NCBI GenBank assembly: GCA_963707135.1 | Contig: CAVPOY010000024.1 | Location: 124,001 to 188,000 of the forward strand | Length of the DNA stretch: 64,000 bases | Direction: 5' to 3' | Source: JBGSTR01 sp963707135 | GTDB lineage: Bacteria > Pseudomonadota > Gammaproteobacteria > Chromatiales > Chromatiaceae | In this document: positions 60,102 through 64,000 of the stretch, in pieces | How positions within the stretch are numbered: the first letter of the stretch is position 1 | Layout of the letters: every line of letters begins with the position of its first letter | Program-made: the position numbers and the translations under genes | The notes under the pieces: generated by a model | Seen by the model: the letters and a program-made list of their open reading frames with translations, nothing else | The model's database searches: none | What the model was told of the DNA's origin: nothing

Positions 60102-61958
60102 TCAGACGGGCAAGGTCTTCAGCCGCCGGCCGCCGAATACCAGGTTGACGATCGCGCGGCTGCCGAGCAGCGCCGTGAACAGGGACGTGAGAATGCCGAT
60201 GAACAGGGTCACCGCGAAGCCCTTGACCGGGCCGGTCCCGAAGCTGAACAGGACCACCGCCGCGATCAGCGTGGTCAGGTTCGCATCGATGATGGTCGAT
60301 AGGGCCTTCTCGTAGCCGGCGTGGATGCTCGCCTGCGGTGAGCTGCCGTTACGCAGCTCCTCGCGGATGCGCTCGTAGATCAGTACGTTGGCGTCCACCG
60401 CCATGCCGACGGTCAGCACGATGCCGGCGATGCCGGGAAGCGTCAGCGTTGCCTGCAACAGAGACAGCACGGCGACAATAAGCACCAGGTTCACCACCAG
60501 AACCACGTCCGCGATCAGCCCGAACGCCTTGTAGTAAATGGCCATGAAGAGCACAACCAGGCTCATGCCGATGATGATCGACAGCACCCCCTGGTCGATG
60601 TTGTCCTGACCCAGGCTCGGGCCGATGGTGCGCTCCTCGACGATCTGAATCGGCGCGGCCAGCGCGCCGGCACGCAACAGCAAGGCTAGATTGTGTGCCT
60701 CTTCGGAGCTGTCGAGCCCGGTAGTCTGGAAGCGTCGGCCGAACGGTTCGCGGATGGTCGCGACACTGATGACCTCCTCGACCTTCTCGGTTTGCTTGAC
60801 CGGCTCGCCGTCGACCATCCGGGTCGTCGTGCGGTTCTCGATGAACACCACCGCCATCGGCTTGCCGACATTCTCTGTGGTCACGTCGCGCATGCGCCGT
60901 GCACCCTGACCGTCGAGATTGACGAACACGGCCGGACTGCCCGACTGGTTGTCGAACCCGGCGGCGGCGTCCGTGATCTGGTCGCCGGTGACGATCACCC
61001 GCCGGCTCAGCAGCACCGGACGACCGTCGCGCTCCCGATAGAGACGGCTGCCGACCGGCACGCGCCCCGCCTCGGCATCGGCGACGCTGTGCTCTGTGTC
61101 CACCAGCCGGTACTCGAGCGTGGCCGTGGCGCCGAGGATCTCTTTGAGCCGGCCCGGGTCCTGCGCGCCGGGCAGCTGCACGACGATGCGCCGGTCTCCC
61201 TGGCGGGCGATGTTCGGCTCGGCCACGCCCAGCGCGTTGACCCGATTGCGCAGCGTGGTCACGTTCTGTTGGAGCGCGAAGTCCATGATCTGGTTCTGGT
61301 CGGACGGGGACAGTCCCGCGAATAGCAGGTACTCGCGGCCCGACTCGTCGGTCTCCAGCATCAGGTCCCGAAACTCGTTGCCGATCGCTGTCTCGGCGGC
61401 GTCGCGGGACTCGGCGTCGGTGAACTTGATGACGACGCGCCCACCCTCCCTTGAGACGGTCTGATAGCGGATCTTGGCGGAGCGCAGCTCGGTGCGGATG
61501 TCGCCTACATAGCGCTCCAGGGCCTGGTCCAGCGCCGCCTCCATGTCCACGTCGATCAGCACGTGGATGCCGCCGCGTAGATCGAGGCCCAGCGACATGG
61601 GGTTCAGACCTAGGGCGCGGACCCAACCCGGCAGATCCGCCGATTGGGTCAGCGCGCTGCGGTAGCGGTCCGCGAGGGTGGATTCGATCGCCTCCTGGGC
61701 GCGGAGCTGGTCGCCGGGCGTGGCAAGGCGTACCAGGAGCTTCCCGCCCTCAAGCGTATCGATCCGCTTCAGCGGCACCCCGGCATTCTCGAGCGCGGCC
61801 TTGATCTCGCCCGCGGTGGCGTCGGTGACCTCGGCGCCGCGCGCTGCTGAGATCTCGATGGACGGGTCCTGGGAGAACAGGTTCGGCAGCGCAAGCAGCA
61901 GACCGAGCAGGATTACGCCCAGGATCAGGAGGTTCTTCCACAGTGGATATCGGTTCAT
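60102..61958 (-). CDS. secD: Protein translocase subunit SecD
   Basis: The 618-residue SecD starts MNRYPLWKNLLILGVILLGL. It has the GLDLRGGIHVLIDVDM motif, a large periplasmic P1 domain, the motif TTLRNRVNALGVAEPNIARQ, and C-terminal helices with GMAVDANVLIYERIREELRN carrying the proton-path Asp. Operon order on the minus strand is tgt-yajC-secD-secF. Confidence 0.96.
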   Translation of the reverse strand: MNRYPLWKNLLILGVILLGLLLALPNLFSQDPSIEISAARGAEVTDATAGEIKAALENAGVPLKRIDTLEGGKLLVRLATPGDQLRAQEAIESTLADRYRSALTQSADLPGWVRALGLNPMSLGLDLRGGIHVLIDVDMEAALDQALERYVGDIRTELRSAKIRYQTVSREGGRVVIKFTDAESRDAAETAIGNEFRDLMLETDESGREYLLFAGLSPSDQNQIMDFALQQNVTTLRNRVNALGVAEPNIARQGDRRIVVQLPGAQDPGRLKEILGATATLEYRLVDTEHSVADAEAGRVPVGSRLYRERDGRPVLLSRRVIVTGDQITDAAAGFDNQSGSPAVFVNLDGQGARRMRDVTTENVGKPMAVVFIENRTTTRMVDGEPVKQTEKVEEVISVATIREPFGRRFQTTGLDSSEEAHNLALLLRAGALAAPIQIVEERTIGPSLGQDNIDQGVLSIIIGMSLVVLFMAIYYKAFGLIADVVLVVNLVLIVAVLSLLQATLTLPGIAGIVLTVGMAVDANVLIYERIREELRNGSSPQASIHAGYEKALSTIIDANLTTLIAAVVLFSFGTGPVKGFAVTLFIGILTSLFTALLGSRAIVNLVFGGRRLKTLPV

Positions 61959-62089
61959 CGCAGTTCCAATCGCTTGAGCGCCGGCGCATTACGGCTGGCT
62001 TGGGCCGGAGAGCCGTCGGCCGCGGGGTCCCGTCAACAGCACGAAGGCCTGGTTCCGGCCGGGCCGGTCGCGGGCCGGGTCGTTCGAGC

Positions 62090-62422
62090 TCAGAGATCCT
62101 TCAGCGATCCCTTGGGAATCACGGATTCGACGGATTGACGCCGGATCTTGACCTCTACACCGTCGGCCACTTCCATCTTGGCGAAATTGTCGCCGATATC
62201 CGTGATACGCCCGGCAATGCCGCCCACGGTGACCACCTCGTCTCCCTTGGCGAGGGCCTCGACCATCTTCTTGTGCTCTTTCTGGCGCTTCGCCTGCGGA
62301 CGAATCAACAGAAAGTAGAAGATGGCGGCGAAAAGCAGCAACGGCAGTGCGGTCATGAAGGGATCGCTACCGGCCGCGGCGGCCTGACCCTCGGCGAGCG
62401 CATCGGAAATGAAAAAGTTCAT
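62090..62422 (-). CDS. yajC: Preprotein translocase subunit YajC
   Basis: A 110-residue one-helix protein (helix LPLLLFAAIFYFLLIRPQ, then KRQKEHKKMVEALAKGDEVV), the SecDF accessory subunit. The start MNFFISDA matches the family, and the longer frame upstream is non-conserved. It lies 131 bp before secD. Confidence 0.95.
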   Translation of the reverse strand: MNFFISDALAEGQAAAAGSDPFMTALPLLLFAAIFYFLLIRPQAKRQKEHKKMVEALAKGDEVVTVGGIAGRITDIGDNFAKMEVADGVEVKIRRQSVESVIPKGSLKDL

Positions 62423-62686
62423 GTTGTTTCCCTGTGGCTTGGAGCTCGACCGCGCGAAAGACCACCGCACGGACGCGAGAAAAACCAGCCGCGCATTATG
62501 TCATAGGCGGGCTCAAGTTACAGCGGCCAGAGCGTTGATCCGTCAGAGCGCCGAGGACGCCAAGATACTTGTTGGTCTTGCCTGTCGGGCTCGGGCTCCG
62601 GCTCCAGCCTCTTACTCCCCTGGCGGTGTTGGCGCCCTGGCGGCTCGACTTCGTCTTCGCATCCTTTGCGCCGTTACGGCTTTGAA
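62423..62686. other. Gap between tgt and yajC
   Basis: About 260 bp, longer than the usual tgt-yajC spacing. On the minus strand it holds a small hairpin CGCA-AAGGA-TGCG near 62659-62672, recalling the GGA-loop hairpins of the dispersed repeats, and GC-rich partial palindromes. No gene is supported. Confidence 0.4.
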
Positions 62687-63814
62687 TCAGGAATTCGTTT
62701 CAACATCGGATTGGTTCGGAGCGCCGCGGAGTCGATGGAAATCCGCGACGAAGGCATCCAGGGTACCCGCCGCGATGGCCTCGCGTAGCCCTCGCATCAG
62801 CGACTGGTAGTAGTGGAGGTTGTGCAGCGTGTTGAGCCGCGCACCCAGGATCTCGTTGCAGCTATCCAGGTGCCGCAGATAGGCCCGGCTGTAATGGCGG
62901 CAGGTGTAGCAATCGCACAGCGGGTCGAGCGGACCCTCGTCGCCCCGATAGGCCGTGTTTCTGATCTTGACCGTGCCCCGATGGGTGAACAGATAGCCGT
63001 TGCGGGCGTGGCGCGTGGGCATCACGCAGTCGAACATGTCGATGCCACGGCACACGGCGGCGACAATGTCCTCTGGCGTCCCGACGCCCATCAGATAGCG
63101 TGGCTTCGCGGCCGGCAGCCGCTCGGCGAGAAAATCCAGAACCCTGAGCCGATCCCCCTCGGGCTCGCCGACCGAAAGACCACCGACCGCGTAGCCGTCG
63201 AACCCGATCCTGGTCAATCCGTCCAGCGACGCCTCGCGCAGGGACTCGTACATGCCGCCCTGGACGATGCCGAACAGCGCGGCCGGGTTGTCCGCGTGTG
63301 CCGCCCGGGAGCGCGCCGCCCAGCGCAGGGAAAGCTCCATCGAGGCGCGTGTCCGGTCCTCGTCCGCCGGGTAGGGCGTGCACTCGTCGAAGATCATGAC
63401 CACATCCGAGCCCAGGGCGCGCTGGACGGCCATCGACTCTTCCGGTCCGAGGAACACCGGCGAGCCGTCCACCGGGGAACGGAACCTGACGCCTTCCTCA
63501 CTGATCTTGCGCAGGTCGCCCAGGCTGAACACCTGAAAGCCCCCGGAATCGGTCAGGATCGGGCGCTCCCAGTGCATAAAGCCATGCAAGCCGCCGCACC
63601 GGCGGATCACGTCGGTGCCGGGGCGCAGCATCAGATGAAAGGTGTTGCCGAGAATCATCTCGGCCCCGAGACCGACCAGCTCCTCGGGGGTCATGGCCTT
63701 GACGGTCCCGTAGGTGCCGACCGGCATGAAGGCTGGGGTTTCCACCGTGCCGCGGTCGAATCGCAGCCGTCCCCGGCGAGCCAGTCCTTGGGTGGCGATC
63801 AGCTCGAGATCCAC
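62687..63814 (-). CDS. tgt: tRNA-guanine(34) transglycosylase
   Basis: Exchanges guanine-34 for preQ1 in tRNAs of Asp, Asn, His and Tyr. The 375 residues include TDSGGFQVFSLGDLRKISEE, the catalytic Asp in IDMFDCVMPTRHARNGYLFT, and the zinc site CDCYTCRHYSRAYLRHL. In most relatives queA precedes tgt; here a HAD-type gene does. Confidence 0.97.
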   Translation of the reverse strand: MDLELIATQGLARRGRLRFDRGTVETPAFMPVGTYGTVKAMTPEELVGLGAEMILGNTFHLMLRPGTDVIRRCGGLHGFMHWERPILTDSGGFQVFSLGDLRKISEEGVRFRSPVDGSPVFLGPEESMAVQRALGSDVVMIFDECTPYPADEDRTRASMELSLRWAARSRAAHADNPAALFGIVQGGMYESLREASLDGLTRIGFDGYAVGGLSVGEPEGDRLRVLDFLAERLPAAKPRYLMGVGTPEDIVAAVCRGIDMFDCVMPTRHARNGYLFTHRGTVKIRNTAYRGDEGPLDPLCDCYTCRHYSRAYLRHLDSCNEILGARLNTLHNLHYYQSLMRGLREAIAAGTLDAFVADFHRLRGAPNQSDVETNS

Positions 63815-63817
63815 GTC

Positions 63818-64000
63818 AACTACCCTCGAGCCAGTCTTGGAGCCCGCGTAGGTCGGCCAACGTCAGCGCCGGCGGCTCCAGCTCTCGGGGCCAATCCCGC
63901 CCGCCGCGGTTGAGCCAGACCGCGGTCAGCCCGAGTGACCGGGATGCCTCCACATCCAGCCAGGGGTCGTCACCGACGAACAAGGCTTCCGTCCGCTCGC
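63818..64000 (-). CDS. HAD-family phosphatase, C-terminal part
   Basis: The last 60 residues of a haloacid-dehalogenase-like hydrolase, cut by the window end. VGDDPWLDVEASRSLGLTAV is motif IV and the adjoining strand; the protein ends DLRGLQDWLEGS. It stops 3 bp before tgt starts on the same strand. Motif I is outside the window, so substrate class cannot be judged. Confidence 0.75.

Noticed and set aside
1..64000. CRISPR arrays, tRNA or rRNA genes, insertion sequences
   Set aside because: Looked for regular direct repeats, T-loop and anticodon patterns, and transposase motifs; none could be supported.

Overview
The window looks like one chromosomal segment of a GC-rich, probably halophilic or halotolerant gammaproteobacterium. 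Supporting observations are the neighbourhoods coaX-birA, tgt-yajC-secD-secF, hemC-hemD and ubiD with a ferredoxin-type flavin reductase, two type IV pilus retraction ATPase genes in tandem, and a complete sucrose-synthesis operon of the compatible-solute type. A Chromatiales/Ectothiorhodospiraceae-like host is a reasonable guess but is not proven by the sequence. I see no rRNA, tRNA, CRISPR array, transposase or prophage.

Layout. 0-5.2 kb: diguanylate cyclase, coaX and birA, M61 peptidase. 5.4-10.7 kb: H-NS-family protein with its terminator and promoter, then a general L-amino-acid ABC operon (aapJQMP) whose binding-protein gene is frameshifted. 10.96-11.87 kb: a striking stretch without a credible gene, very poor in T on the + strand, with an AT-rich promoter-like start, a strong intrinsic terminator and dozens of GGA motifs, many in the loops of small hairpins. 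I read it as an unusually long (about 870 nt) CsrB/RsmZ-type RNA that would sequester the translational regulator CsrA/RsmA. 12-20 kb: membrane proteins (DUF4405-like, MFS/BT1-like, NnrU, SPOR protein, a pair of Met-rich one-helix proteins) and an SDR enzyme. 20-26 kb: sucrose-phosphate synthase, sucrose-phosphatase, fructokinase, amylosucrase. 26-31 kb: overlapping genes for a CorA/ZntB transporter, an MscS channel, an aspartoacylase-like enzyme and RimK, plausibly also related to osmotic stress. 31-38 kb: MipA/OmpV porin-like protein, two PilT/PilU ATPases, a decayed HEPN/MNT pair, and thiC with a TPP riboswitch. 38-50 kb: lytic transglycosylase, frameshifted response regulator, gamma-carbonic anhydrase, PrlC, UbiD, RRM protein, metal permease, small envelope proteins. 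50-64 kb: hemD/hemC, DsbA-like and NRDE proteins, sucA-sucB, DsrE protein, secF-secD-yajC-tgt, and a HAD phosphatase cut by the window end.

A second noncoding theme is a dispersed palindromic repeat of about 75 bp (13.1, 15.1 and 58.3 kb). Its hairpins carry GGA in the loop on one strand, which in each case is the strand of an adjacent gene's transcript. With the putative giant RNA this raises the possibility, not proven, that CsrA-type binding sites are widespread in this genome. Two single-base frameshifts (aapJ and the response regulator) could be real decay or sequencing error; the HEPN gene has three independent lesions and is probably genuinely dead.
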